A stretch of 64,000 nt of DNA, taken from positions 248,001-312,000 of the forward strand of contig NZ_RQFW01000012.1 in assembly GCF_004770145.1 (NCBI RefSeq), in the 5' to 3' direction. Positions 1 through 8,689 of the stretch are shown one piece after another. The notes beneath the pieces were generated by a model. That model had not been told where the DNA came from. It did no database searches and saw only the letters and a program-made list of their open reading frames with translations. Origin of the DNA: Leptospira bourretii. GTDB lineage: Bacteria; Spirochaetota; Leptospiria; Leptospirales; Leptospiraceae. A program made the translations under genes and the position numbers. Positions within the stretch are counted from its first letter, which is position 1, and each line of letters begins with the position of its first letter.

Positions 1-638
1 TTGGGCAGGAGAGATAAATAGTCGTTTTTATTAGGTTCTGTTTTGAAATATTCTTTCAAACTATACTGTAGTATAGACGAAAGATTAAGGTTTGTCGCTT
101 CAATTTTTGTTGCAGATGGAGGGTAAAACTCAGGCAAATTTCCAGTATAATACCAATTGTTAGGTGTCCATTCGTTCGTTTTGATTTTTGCTTCGATGGA
201 TTCAGGAGTCAGATCAAAAGAATCTAAAAAGCCATTTTCGGATTTATACTTTGTGTAGTACTTTCCTTGTTTCCCATCCAAACAAAGTAAGGATGTTCCT
301 TCGGCTATTTTCTCTCGGGCCACCCCCATTAAATAAGCTTCTAAACTATCCATACCGAATACTGGAATATTCCATAATTGGGAAAGATCTCTTGCTGTAG
401 TCACTGTTATGCGAATGCCAGTAAAAGAGCCAGGTCCACTTGTTACAATGATAAGATCTGGTTTTTTTATTTTTGCCTTTTCCAGAGCCAAACGGATGTA
501 TTCGACTAACTTAAAAGAAGATTCTTTGGGTGTCGTTTCCGTTTGTTCTGAAAGGATTTGCAATGGGGATCCGTCGGAATGTGTAGCAACCAGAACCTGA
601 ATCCAATCCTGGGTGGTATCGAAGTAGAGCACGTTCAT
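1..638 (-). CDS. tsaB: TsaB, tRNA threonylcarbamoyladenosine (t6A) complex subunit, 3' part missing
   Basis: TsaB is the ASKHA-fold partner of TsaD in the machinery that makes t6A37 in ANN-decoding tRNAs. The reverse-strand reading starts MNVLYFDTTQDWIQVLV, the typical phosphate-1-like opening of the family, and continues with SGPGSFTGIRIT near residue 66, the hallmark GPGSFTGxR motif. The frame stays open to the window edge, so about 212 residues are visible and the C-terminus is outside. The ATG (638-636) overlaps the tsaE stop as ATGA, implying translational coupling in an hslO-tsaE-tsaB operon. The neighbouring tsaE supports the call. Truncation is only by the window boundary. Confidence 0.93.
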   Translation of the reverse strand, partial: MNVLYFDTTQDWIQVLVATHSDGSPLQILSEQTETTPKESSFKLVEYIRLALEKAKIKKPDLIIVTSGPGSFTGIRITVTTARDLSQLWNIPVFGMDSLEAYLMGVAREKIAEGTSLLCLDGKQGKYYTKYKSENGFLDSFDLTPESIEAKIKTNEWTPNNWYYTGNLPEFYPPSATKIEATNLNLSSILQYSLKEYFKTEPNKNDYLSLLP

Positions 639-1093
639 TGAATTTCCTTTTCCGACCATTCCAAAGTATAGGAACGAACTTCTATGGAACCTGATTCAAT
701 TGACAAATGGATTCGATTGGATTTAGGAAGATAAGGTTCGGCAATTTGCCACCATTCGATCGCAGAAACTCCTTCTTTTCCCCAGATTTCTTCAAATCCT
801 AAATCATCTAGTTCTTCTAAAACTTTGATCCGGTACAAATCAAAATGATACAAGCGAAAGTTAGGCGAGTCATATATATTGTACAAAGAAAAAGTAGGGG
901 AATTAATAGAACTTTCGGTTCCAAATCGGCTATACCATTCTCGGATAAAAGTAGTTTTGCCTGCGCCCATTTCGCCCGAAATCAGTAAAACAGGGAATTT
1001 GTGTTTTTTTAAAAATTGATCCACCAATTGGTCCAAACTGAGAAAGACTGGGTTTAGTTCCGATTCTCTAAGAGAGAGAAAACTAGCCTTCAT
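635..1093 (-). CDS. tsaE: TsaE, P-loop ATPase of the t6A complex
   Basis: TsaE is the small ATPase that binds TsaB-TsaD and drives turnover in t6A synthesis. The 152-residue product has the usual length. It carries a Walker A motif GEMGAGKTT (about 40-48), the family motif NSPTF (64-68), HFDLYR (83-88) and the AIEWW segment (111-115) typical of the C-terminal half. It overlaps hslO upstream and tsaB downstream by four bases each (ATGA junctions), so the three are almost certainly co-translated. No promoter is seen inside the operon. Confidence 0.95.
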   Translation of the reverse strand: MKASFLSLRESELNPVFLSLDQLVDQFLKKHKFPVLLISGEMGAGKTTFIREWYSRFGTESSINSPTFSLYNIYDSPNFRLYHFDLYRIKVLEELDDLGFEEIWGKEGVSAIEWWQIAEPYLPKSNRIHLSIESGSIEVRSYTLEWSEKEIQ

Positions 1094-1944
1094 TGATTAA
1101 AGAATTTCTCCACATCGAAGGAATCAAATTGGTAAGCAGTTCTACAAAATTCACAAGTGATTTCAATTTTTCCAAATTCATCAATGATAGAATCTGCTTC
1201 TTGTTTGCCAAGGGAAGCAATGATATCTGCTACCTTATGTCTGGAACAATCGCATAAAAATTCGGGAGATTCTTTGCTTAAAACTTCCAACTCGGATCCG
1301 ATTTCTGTTTGGAGAGAGGTTAACATATCATCAATACTGAGTGCCCAAAAAGCTTCTTTTTTGACAAGGGGTTGGATTTTGGAAATCAGATACTTAAAAC
1401 TTTCTTCTGGTGCATCGGGAAGTGCTTCGAAGAACAAACCTTTTGCGGAAAAATCATTTCCAGGAAAATCAAAAGGATAAACTTCCATTCCTACTATGGC
1501 TTTGATTTGTTCTGATTCAGTTAAGTATTTGATAAAATTTACTTCGAATGTGTCTTCTACTAGGTTTGTATAAGACTGGTATGTATCCGAATCAAAATCC
1601 CAACGAATCACTTTCATGATCCCTTGGCCCAAAATAAATTCGTTTCGGATATCTCCTTCTTCGTGGCTTGCAGAATACGCAACAGATTTCATCTTACCGT
1701 AACGATCGCTGTAGGCTAAGGCTTGTTTGTTGGAATCATCCTTCCATTGGATGCTTACCTTTTGTTGGTTTTTCGTCATCTCTGCGAGAAACAACGCACC
1801 CATCATGGTTTTAGAAAGGAATACGGACATTTCTTTGTTCAGAGAATGAAGAAACATAGGTTCTTTGGCAGTTTCTGTCAAATCGACTAAAGTAAATCGA
1901 TAGTGGTGGGTGTTGGATATACCTAAAATAACTTGGTCAGACAT
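1090..1944 (-). CDS. hslO: Hsp33 redox-regulated chaperone
   Basis: Hsp33 is a cytoplasmic holdase activated by oxidation of a C-terminal zinc centre. The zinc motif is present as C-x-C (C231, C233) and C-x2-C (C264, C267), with the 30-residue spacing expected. The start chosen is the internal ATG at 1944 (MSDQVILG), giving 284 residues, the normal family length. The frame is open 36 codons further upstream, but that stretch does not resemble Hsp33 and would overlap the 5' end of the divergent galactosidase gene. It is the first gene of the hslO-tsaE-tsaB operon. A 75-base gap separates it from the divergent gene and must hold both promoters. Confidence 0.93.
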   Translation of the reverse strand: MSDQVILGISNTHHYRFTLVDLTETAKEPMFLHSLNKEMSVFLSKTMMGALFLAEMTKNQQKVSIQWKDDSNKQALAYSDRYGKMKSVAYSASHEEGDIRNEFILGQGIMKVIRWDFDSDTYQSYTNLVEDTFEVNFIKYLTESEQIKAIVGMEVYPFDFPGNDFSAKGLFFEALPDAPEESFKYLISKIQPLVKKEAFWALSIDDMLTSLQTEIGSELEVLSKESPEFLCDCSRHKVADIIASLGKQEADSIIDEFGKIEITCEFCRTAYQFDSFDVEKFFNQ

Positions 1945-2019
1945 TATTTGATTGAAAGGGGTGTTTTCTGATTCAGTCTGTGTCACAAGATAGATTCTGC
2001 AATCGCAAAAAGGAAAAAT

Positions 2020-4002
2020 ATGATCTTTGGCGCCTGTTATTACCCCGAACAATGGAACCCTAAGGATTGGGATGAAGACCTAAAAATTATGAAAGAGATG
2101 GGTCTTTCGTCGGTAAGGCTCGCAGAATTTGCTTGGGGACTGATGGAACCCAAGGAAGGAAAATTCGATTTTTCTTTGTTTGATGCGGTTTTAAAAAAAG
2201 TCCAAGACCACGGAATGACTGCCATTCTTGGCACACCAACAGCTACCTTTCCCCCTTGGTTGTACAAAAAATTTCCAGAAATTGTTCAGGTATCTAAAGA
2301 TGGGATCATTAGAGGGATTGGAACTAGACGTCAGGCTTGTTTTTCTTCCCCAGCTTATCAAAAAGCCACGGAACGAATCGTTACTGCAATGGCCAAACAT
2401 TTTGGAAACCACCCAGCGGTTGTCGGATGGCAAATTGACAATGAACCAGGGCACGAAGGATCCGATGTTGATTATTCACCATTAGCATTAAAGAACTTTA
2501 GAACTTGGTTAAAGACAAAATACAAAACTTTAGATTCGCTTAACAAACGTTGGGGGAACGTTTTTTGGGGAGTTTTATACACGGATTGGAACGAAATTCC
2601 ATTACCAGCGGCTCATGTGGCTAGTAATTTCAATCCGGCAATGATCCAAGATTATTATAGATTCCAATCGGACGAATTGGTTTCTTACATTCATTTCCAA
2701 GCTGAAATTTTAAGAAAGTACAGCAAAGGAAAACCACTCACTACAAATCTTTATCCTTCTCCTTTTTTACCAATCACGGATATGGAAAAGATGTTTTCCA
2801 AATTGGACTATGTGTCTTGGGACAACTATCCTGTCTGGGGAAACCAACAAGAACCATATCCACATCCATTGGTGACTGCTACACAACAGTATTCGAGAGG
2901 TTTAAAAAACAAACCATACACTGTGATGGAACAATTCTCTGGTGTACAAGGCCATGATACTTTGGGTTATCTTCCGCCACCAGGACAAATTGGTCTTTGG
3001 CTCACACAGGCCATTGTGAATGGTGCAAATCAAATCTATTTCTTTCGTTACCGCACAGCTCGTTTCGGTCAGGAACAACTTTGTTATGGGATTTTAGATC
3101 ACGGAAAAAGAAAAACATCCAAATATTTTGAGTTAAAAAAGACCATTGAAGATATTAGTGAGTTTGCATCGGATATTGCAGATTTACCTTACAAAGCTGA
3201 GGTGGCAATTTTACACGATATTGAAAATTCACGTAATTACAAACACCAACCTTTGAGTGATGGTTTAAAATTTTCTCCAGTTCCCTTTGCCCAAGTTGGA
3301 TACGATATTGAACTTGCTACTTGGTTTGCTGGCACCAATGTTTTAAATGTAAATGCTCATTCTCTTCCCATTAGTGTAGAAAACGATTGGTCAAAGTATA
3401 AAGTATTAACATTGCCACTTTATACAATGTTTGATCCATCGATTGTAGAAAAATTAAAAACTTACGTAACAAATGGAGGCACTTTGGTTCTTGGTTATCG
3501 AGCAGGAATCAAAGACAAAGACCATTGGATGGTAGAAGAACCGGTTCCGGGAGTTTTTGGAGAAATGACTGGAGTGGAGGTGTTTCAGTTTGAAGCACCA
3601 GCAACAGATAAAGTGGGAGTCCGAATGGGGATTTTACCTCTCAAAGGATCCAAGTTCTGTGAAATTTTGGAGCCAACAACGGCCAAAGTCGTAGCGAGAT
3701 ATAAAGATTCAAAAAAGTTTTATTCCGGTAAAGCTGCGATCACTGTGAATTCTTTTGGTAAAGGAAAGGTTTATTATGTGGGAACCTCTCTCACACCAGA
3801 AAGTTTTATATTATTATATAGAAAGATATTGAAGGGAGCAGGGGTTTCCTTTGGTTTTCTTGGTGCGACAATTGAACGTCATTACCGAGAAGGAAAACAA
3901 TTCAATTATGAAATTACAATGAACCACTCTAACCGATATAAGTTGGCTGGGCTTTCGATTTTAAAGCCGTTTGGTTACAAAATCAAAAGAATTCCCAAAT
4001 AA
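2020..4002 (+). CDS. GH42 family beta-galactosidase
   Basis: The 660-residue protein matches glycoside hydrolase family 42, which cleaves terminal beta-galactosides. The start MIFGACYYPEQW is typical of the family. The (beta/alpha)8 domain carries the acid/base Glu in QIDNEPGHE (E142) and the nucleophile Glu in TVMEQFSG (E304). The later part, about 390-600, fits the trimerisation (GATase-like) domain. There is no signal peptide, so it is cytoplasmic. AAAGGAAA lies just before the ATG. It precedes an unrelated unknown gene by 24 bases. A galactokinase is present 48 kb away, so galactose handling in this organism is plausible; the natural substrate cannot be read from sequence. Confidence 0.9.
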   Translation: MIFGACYYPEQWNPKDWDEDLKIMKEMGLSSVRLAEFAWGLMEPKEGKFDFSLFDAVLKKVQDHGMTAILGTPTATFPPWLYKKFPEIVQVSKDGIIRGIGTRRQACFSSPAYQKATERIVTAMAKHFGNHPAVVGWQIDNEPGHEGSDVDYSPLALKNFRTWLKTKYKTLDSLNKRWGNVFWGVLYTDWNEIPLPAAHVASNFNPAMIQDYYRFQSDELVSYIHFQAEILRKYSKGKPLTTNLYPSPFLPITDMEKMFSKLDYVSWDNYPVWGNQQEPYPHPLVTATQQYSRGLKNKPYTVMEQFSGVQGHDTLGYLPPPGQIGLWLTQAIVNGANQIYFFRYRTARFGQEQLCYGILDHGKRKTSKYFELKKTIEDISEFASDIADLPYKAEVAILHDIENSRNYKHQPLSDGLKFSPVPFAQVGYDIELATWFAGTNVLNVNAHSLPISVENDWSKYKVLTLPLYTMFDPSIVEKLKTYVTNGGTLVLGYRAGIKDKDHWMVEEPVPGVFGEMTGVEVFQFEAPATDKVGVRMGILPLKGSKFCEILEPTTAKVVARYKDSKKFYSGKAAITVNSFGKGKVYYVGTSLTPESFILLYRKILKGAGVSFGFLGATIERHYREGKQFNYEITMNHSNRYKLAGLSILKPFGYKIKRIPK

Positions 4003-4026
4003 AACTTTGGTATTTTAAAATAGAAG

Positions 4027-4917
4027 ATGAGAATACAAGATTTTAAAACAATCAATCGGATTTTAAACGAAACATCCGGAAAAAATAAACCAGGTGAAAT
4101 TTATGTAGATAATCTACATACACCGTATATTCAGTTTCCTGATCGATTTGTTATCCCAGGTACTTCTGTCACACAACCCGAGTTTGGTGATATCAAAGAT
4201 TTTGTTCAAACAGTTTTAAAGTATATTCCAGAAGCAATAGAAGGAACTTGTTTATTGCCGGAACCAAGACCCAAACGAGAGACAGGGAAATTGTTTTTTG
4301 TTCGGCCTATGTTATTTGGATCTTCTCGTTTTTTGTATGTGTTTTCTGTGGATATGTTGTACTTAGGTGGGGCCAAGTCGGAAGAAATCAAAAAACCTGG
4401 CTCTCAAAATATGACTCCATCCATTATCACGGACAGATTGTACTTTCAAACCAAAATCATTCACCTTCATTCCACGAAAGAAGACGGGGAAGACATTACT
4501 GACTTTGAAGCAAAACGATTTCAAGGTGGAATATTCCGTGTTGAATCGGAAAAAGATGATAACAAACCAATCCGAAGGTTTTCAGAAATTTTTGACGAAA
4601 TTGATTTTTCGGAAACGGAATCGAAAATCCGAGAAGAATTAGGAATTAGCTCTGAAGTTTGGAAATTAGGTAGGATCTATTCTCCGATCGGAATTGATTA
4701 TTTATCTTTGTCGCTTCGGTTTTTAATCCCTAGTTTGCCAAAAACCATCCAACAATTTAGAAATTTTTATCCAATCCTCACCGAAACAGAAGCAGGAATT
4801 CCTGAAGATATGTTAAAAAAATATCATGAATATCTCTCTTCATTTGAAGTGGAAAGGACGCAGTCGAAGTCCGGTAATATTTTATGGAAAGTCATTCAAA
4901 AATCATCCGATAAATAA
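4027..4917 (+). CDS. Conserved protein of unknown function
   Basis: The product is 296 residues, soluble, with no signal peptide and no membrane segment. I recognise no domain. The N-terminal half contains a region rich in aromatic residues (LFFVRPMLFGSSRFLYVF, about 89-106), and the C-terminal half has a charged helical stretch around 185-210. It lies 24 bases after the GH42 gene and 12 bases before the inositol-phosphatase family gene, so the three are probably one transcript. Codon use looks like that of its neighbours, which supports a real gene. Function is unknown. Confidence 0.8.
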   Translation: MRIQDFKTINRILNETSGKNKPGEIYVDNLHTPYIQFPDRFVIPGTSVTQPEFGDIKDFVQTVLKYIPEAIEGTCLLPEPRPKRETGKLFFVRPMLFGSSRFLYVFSVDMLYLGGAKSEEIKKPGSQNMTPSIITDRLYFQTKIIHLHSTKEDGEDITDFEAKRFQGGIFRVESEKDDNKPIRRFSEIFDEIDFSETESKIREELGISSEVWKLGRIYSPIGIDYLSLSLRFLIPSLPKTIQQFRNFYPILTETEAGIPEDMLKKYHEYLSSFEVERTQSKSGNILWKVIQKSSDK

Positions 4918-4929
4918 TAAGTAGGTAGT

Positions 4930-5772
4930 ATGGGAATCTCTTCACCAACCATTAATTTCCCCGTAGATGAAACCATCAAACGGATCGAATATGTAAAAGC
5001 AAATGCGATGGGTATCATCCATGAAGCTAAAAAAATCCAACGAGAAGTTTCCTCAATTCGTTCCGAAACGGATGCTGATGAAAAAGAACGTATCGATGCC
5101 GCCGATGGAAAACTAGGTGATATTTTGATTCGTTTTTTACAGAAGTCCTTTCCGAAAGATGGAATCATTTGTGAAGACAAACCAACCATTGATGGTGGTG
5201 ACTTCAAATGGGTTTTGGATCCAGTGGATGGCTCAATGAATTTTGTTCGGGGACTTCCTTTGTATGCGATTTCGTTTGGTTTGGAACATCGAGAAACACC
5301 CGTTGGTGGTGTGGTCATTGTCCCTCCACAAGAATCTGTATACTCCGCAGTTTTGGGTGAGGGCGCTTATAAAAATGGAGAACCCATTGTTACCTCCAGA
5401 ATTTCCGAACTAAACCGAGCCATTTTTTCTCCCAATCTCCCCACAAAACGAGCGCACATGATCCAGGAGATTATGGCTGACTTATCCGGGTTTTTAACGT
5501 ATGCAAGGTCCTTTCGTAGAACTGGTTCTTTTGTTTTGGATGCTTGTTTCATTGCAGAAGGTGTGATGGATGCCATTTGGGAAAAAACTGTAAAACATTG
5601 GGATGTTTCAGCCATTTCAGTGATCCTTACGGAAGCAGGTGGGAAATTGACCGATTTAAATGGAGTCCATTATTATACCGGACTTCCTGAGTTAGTAGCT
5701 TCCAATGGAGTTTTGCACTCGGAAATTTTAAATTTATTAAAGACAGTTCGTTCTACAGTCAGTCGAAATTAA
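4930..5772 (+). CDS. Inositol monophosphatase family phosphatase
   Basis: Members of this family are Mg-dependent phosphatases of inositol phosphate, PAP or sugar bisphosphates. The metal-binding signature reads WVLDPVDGSMNF (about 94-105; D97 and D100), with the upstream acidic residue in CEDK (E82). The C-terminal signature is HWDVSA (D225) followed by EAGGKLTD. The length of 280 residues is slightly above the typical 260-270 because of a short N-terminal extension. Ser replaces the usual Thr in the DGT motif. GTAGGTAG lies just before the ATG. The substrate cannot be assigned; a SuhB-like or 3',5'-bisphosphate activity is possible. A terminator follows directly. Confidence 0.88.
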   Translation: MGISSPTINFPVDETIKRIEYVKANAMGIIHEAKKIQREVSSIRSETDADEKERIDAADGKLGDILIRFLQKSFPKDGIICEDKPTIDGGDFKWVLDPVDGSMNFVRGLPLYAISFGLEHRETPVGGVVIVPPQESVYSAVLGEGAYKNGEPIVTSRISELNRAIFSPNLPTKRAHMIQEIMADLSGFLTYARSFRRTGSFVLDACFIAEGVMDAIWEKTVKHWDVSAISVILTEAGGKLTDLNGVHYYTGLPELVASNGVLHSEILNLLKTVRSTVSRN

Positions 5773-5779
5773 TAGAGGC

Positions 5780-5806
5780 GAACGATTAGAATCGTTCTAC
5801 TTTTTT
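5780..5806 (+). terminator. Rho-independent terminator after the phosphatase gene
   Basis: GAACGATT pairs with AATCGTTC across a very short loop and is followed by TACTTTTTT. It closes the GH42-unknown-phosphatase transcript, eight bases after the stop codon. Confidence 0.75.
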
Positions 5807-5822
5807 AGTTTACGATTTGCTT

Positions 5823-5852
5823 TTGCGATCCATACTAGATACAAAATACAAT
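5823..5852 (+). promoter_or_regulatory. Candidate sigma70-type promoter for sodB
   Basis: TTGCGA and TACAAT are separated by 18 bases, about 28 bases before the sodB ATG. A clear AGGAG ribosome site stands eight bases before the start. Placement between a terminator and the gene makes a promoter here necessary; the exact boxes are a judgement by eye. Confidence 0.4.
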
Positions 5853-5880
5853 TACACTTGAATCCATCAGGAGACCGATC

Positions 5881-6456
5881 ATGGAACATAAACTCCCAGA
5901 ACTTCCTTATGCAAAGGATGCACTTCTTCCGCACATTTCACCTGAAACTTTAGAGTTTCATTATGGAAAACACCACCAAACTTACGTTACAAACCTCAAC
6001 AACCTCATCAAAGGAACTGAGTTTGAAAATGCAACACTTGAAGAGATCGTAAAAAAATCATCTGGTGGAATTTTTAATAACGCAGCGCAAATTTGGAACC
6101 ACACTTTCTACTGGCATTCCCTTTCCCCTAAAGGTGGCGGAGCTCCTACAGGTGCTGTTGCTGATTTAATCACAAAATCCTTTGGATCTTTTGATGCGTT
6201 TAAAGAAAAGTTTTCTCAATCGGCCATTACTAACTTTGGATCAGGTTGGACTTGGCTTGTCAAAAAAGGTGACGGTGTTGAAATCGTGAACACAAGCAAT
6301 GCGGGTAGCCCTTTGAAAGATGGACTCCAATCTTTGCTGACAATCGATGTTTGGGAACATGCTTACTATATTGATTTCCGCAATGCTCGTCCAAAATATG
6401 TAGAAGCATTCTGGAATTTAGTAAACTGGGACTTTGCAAACCAAAACTTAAAATAA
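5881..6456 (+). CDS. sodB: Iron-type superoxide dismutase
   Basis: SodB converts superoxide to peroxide and oxygen. At 191 residues it has the length of cytoplasmic Fe-SODs, and there is no signal peptide. Metal ligands fit H27, H74, D156 and H160 (the last two in DVWEHAYY). The N-terminal YHHx-type segment appears as [11 protein letters not shown], and [12 protein letters not shown] is characteristic of the Fe class. The gene is a single transcription unit: terminators stand on both sides and a promoter-like element precedes it. Fe versus cambialistic metal use cannot be proven from sequence. Confidence 0.95.
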   Translation: MEHKLPELPYAKDALLPHISPETLEFHYGKHHQTYVTNLNNLIKGTEFENATLEEIVKKSSGGIFNNAAQIWNHTFYWHSLSPKGGGAPTGAVADLITKSFGSFDAFKEKFSQSAITNFGSGWTWLVKKGDGVEIVNTSNAGSPLKDGLQSLLTIDVWEHAYYIDFRNARPKYVEAFWNLVNWDFANQNLK

Positions 6457-6480
6457 GAACGGATTCAAATTCACACGTCG

Positions 6481-6516
6481 AAAGGCAGGTTCCGGAATCC
6501 GGACCTGCCTTTTTTA
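6481..6516 (+). terminator. Strong terminator after sodB
   Basis: AAAGGCAGGT pairs with ACCTGCCTTT around an inner CCGG-AAT-CCGG stem with one bulged T, followed by a T-run. This is the clearest terminator in the window. Confidence 0.9.
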
Positions 6517-6566
6517 TTTCTTTAAAAGATTCAAAATGAATCTTGGTACCTAATACAGAGTTTTTT

Positions 6567-7949
6567 ATGAGCCAAACACTTCCGAAAATCAAGATCCCCA
6601 AAAAACCAAATTACACTTCTCTAACTTTGCCGGAAGGAATCGAGTTTTGGGAACTCTTTCGGGTCATTGAAGCAAAATACGAGAATTGTTTCCTACTCGA
6701 ATCAGCAGGGGACAACCAATACGATTCTCGTTACTCAGTGATTGGATTCCAACCATCGCATCTCATTTTGGGAGAACCTGGAATTTTAGAAATCGATGGA
6801 AAAAAATACTCTGTTGAGAATCCTTATTTTGCATTAAGAGAACTTACAGATTATAATTCGCTAAGCATTAGTTATGCGGGTGGATTTGTCGGTTATCTTG
6901 GTTACCAAAGTATGCAATTTTTTGAACCAAAACTGAAACTTGAACCACATCCTGACTTCCCAGCGATGATTTTCGGATTGTATTTGGATGGACTCATTTA
7001 TGATAAATTTACTGGAGAACTCATTTACTTTGATAATGGAACCAACCGCATCCAAGAAGTGAATTTAATCTTAGAACAGATAAAAAAAGACAAATCCCAA
7101 AAACCACAAGCAAAGGTTTCTTTACTTCAGGCTGGTTTATCTAAGGAAGTTCATAAGCAGATGGTGGAAGAGGCTTTAGAAGAAGTAAAGGCGGGAAACA
7201 CATTTCAATGCCAAATTGGATTTGAAGAAATATATAATGTAGAAGGAAGCTCATTAGCGATTTATGAGACACTAAGGGAAATCAATCCATCTCCTCATAT
7301 GTATTATGTAAAATTTGGATCTCGTGCCATTTTGGGTGCAAGCCCAGAATTACTCTTCCGTTTGAGACAAGGGGAAATGGAATCTTTTCCTTTGGCAGGA
7401 ACCACCAAACGCGGAGTTGATGCTAAAGAAGACACTCTTCTTGCTCGTAAACTTTTAACCGACCCAAAAGAAATTGCAGAACACAATATGTTAATTGATC
7501 TTCATCGTAATGATGTGGGGCGAGTGGCTAAATTTGGAACCGTAAAGGTTCGCAGACGTTTTGATGTAAAAAGGTTTTCTCATGTGCAACATATCTCTAG
7601 TGAAGTGGTAGGAATTCTTTCTTCAAAAGAAGATATGTTTTCGGGATTAGCTTCTTCGTTTCCAGCCGGTACTCTTTCTGGTGCTCCGAAAATTGAATCG
7701 ATGAAAATCATTGAACGAATTGAAAAATCACCTCGAGGTCCTTATGGCGGAGCTGTGGGAAGTTTTGGTTTGAATGGAGATTGTACCTTTGCCATTCCGA
7801 TTCGAAGTTTTTTTGTAAATGGAAACAAAGGATTTGTTCGTGCTTCAGGAGGGATTGTTTTTGATTCCAAACCAGAAGACGAATACCAAGAAATCATCAA
7901 TAAAATGGCTTCAGTTCGCAAAGCTTTAGATTTGCATAAAGCTCCTTAA
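6567..7949 (+). CDS. trpE: Anthranilate synthase component I
   Basis: TrpE forms anthranilate from chorismate with ammonia supplied by TrpG, the first step of tryptophan synthesis. The 460-residue product has the N-terminal LLES motif (about 43-46) that marks tryptophan feedback binding and favours TrpE over PabB. The chorismate-binding domain shows PLAGT, DLHRNDVGR, FPAGTLSGAPK and YGGAVGSFG. The ATG at 6567 is preferred to a TTG 24 bases upstream because the protein then begins with a typical MSQTLPKI stretch. trpG follows after 64 bases. No tryptophan-rich leader peptide is visible, so attenuation is not supported. Confidence 0.9.
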   Translation: MSQTLPKIKIPKKPNYTSLTLPEGIEFWELFRVIEAKYENCFLLESAGDNQYDSRYSVIGFQPSHLILGEPGILEIDGKKYSVENPYFALRELTDYNSLSISYAGGFVGYLGYQSMQFFEPKLKLEPHPDFPAMIFGLYLDGLIYDKFTGELIYFDNGTNRIQEVNLILEQIKKDKSQKPQAKVSLLQAGLSKEVHKQMVEEALEEVKAGNTFQCQIGFEEIYNVEGSSLAIYETLREINPSPHMYYVKFGSRAILGASPELLFRLRQGEMESFPLAGTTKRGVDAKEDTLLARKLLTDPKEIAEHNMLIDLHRNDVGRVAKFGTVKVRRRFDVKRFSHVQHISSEVVGILSSKEDMFSGLASSFPAGTLSGAPKIESMKIIERIEKSPRGPYGGAVGSFGLNGDCTFAIPIRSFFVNGNKGFVRASGGIVFDSKPEDEYQEIINKMASVRKALDLHKAP

Positions 7950-8013
7950 TTGGGTCGCGAACTAAAATGACAAAACGAAGTTGCCGGTATAACAGGGAAA
8001 CGGAGAAACCAAA

Positions 8014-8619
8014 ATGAAAGTGCTCATTCTAGATAATTATGATTCTTTTACATTCAATCTTTACCAAATCGTAGGCGAAATCCTCGAAGAGAGAGAAGAA
8101 CTTTTTCAATTGGATGTCATCCGAAACGATGAAAAACCTTTCGAATGGATTAAGTCAGCTAACTATGATAAGATCATCATATCACCGGGTCCCGGCCATC
8201 CAGCAGACCCTGCCTATTTTGGAGTGAGTGCCGATATTCTAAAAGAGTTAGGAAAAACTACGCCAGTGCTTGGAATTTGTCTTGGAATGCAAGGAATGGC
8301 AACTGTGTTTGGTGGCGAAGTGGTTCGGGCCAATATAGCCATGCATGGAAAACTTTCACCCATTGAACATGATGGAAAGGGTGTTTTCTCTGGTTTAACG
8401 CAAGGAATAGAAATTATGCGTTATCATTCCTTGGTGGCAAAAGAAACTTCACTCCCTAAGGATTTAGAAATTACAGCTCGGGTTTCTGCCGGGGAAGGGA
8501 AGGGTGAAATCATGGGCCTTCGTCATAAATCCTTAAAAATTGAAGGGGTTCAGTTCCATCCAGAATCTTTTGGTTCGGAAGAAGGCAAAGACTTACTGAG
8601 AAATTTTATTAATTCTTAG
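8014..8619 (+). CDS. trpG: Anthranilate synthase component II (glutamine amidotransferase)
   Basis: This class I amidotransferase supplies ammonia to TrpE. The catalytic triad is visible as the nucleophile C89 in GICLGMQ and H182/E184 in FHPESF. The N-terminal LDNYDSFTFNL is the family signature, and the length (201 residues) is usual. GGAG stands seven bases before the ATG. Its place directly after trpE supports TrpG. A second homologue at 34.5 kb raises the question of which subunit serves folate synthesis; one amidotransferase serving both pathways is known in other bacteria. Confidence 0.88.
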   Translation: MKVLILDNYDSFTFNLYQIVGEILEEREELFQLDVIRNDEKPFEWIKSANYDKIIISPGPGHPADPAYFGVSADILKELGKTTPVLGICLGMQGMATVFGGEVVRANIAMHGKLSPIEHDGKGVFSGLTQGIEIMRYHSLVAKETSLPKDLEITARVSAGEGKGEIMGLRHKSLKIEGVQFHPESFGSEEGKDLLRNFINS

Positions 8620-8658
8620 TTTTGCCGTCTAATCAAAACTAGTGGATATTCAATTCAA

Positions 8659-8689
8659 AAAGTAGAATCTTTTTTTTTGATTCTACTTT
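8659..8689 (-). terminator. Hairpin overlapping the 3' end of the lipoprotein gene
   Basis: AAAGTAGAATC and GATTCTACTTT form a perfect 11-pair stem around a loop of nine T on the plus strand. On the minus strand the stem ends in TTTTT, so it can terminate the lipoprotein transcript. The stop codon of that gene lies inside the stem. It may also act weakly on trpG from the other side. Confidence 0.65.

Noticed and set aside
2040..2454. Minus-strand open frames within the GH42 gene
   Set aside because: They run antisense through clear GH42 coding sequence and encode no recognisable protein.
4011..4022. TATTTTAAAATA palindrome just before the unknown gene
   Set aside because: Short AT palindromes are common in this composition; no evidence for an operator.
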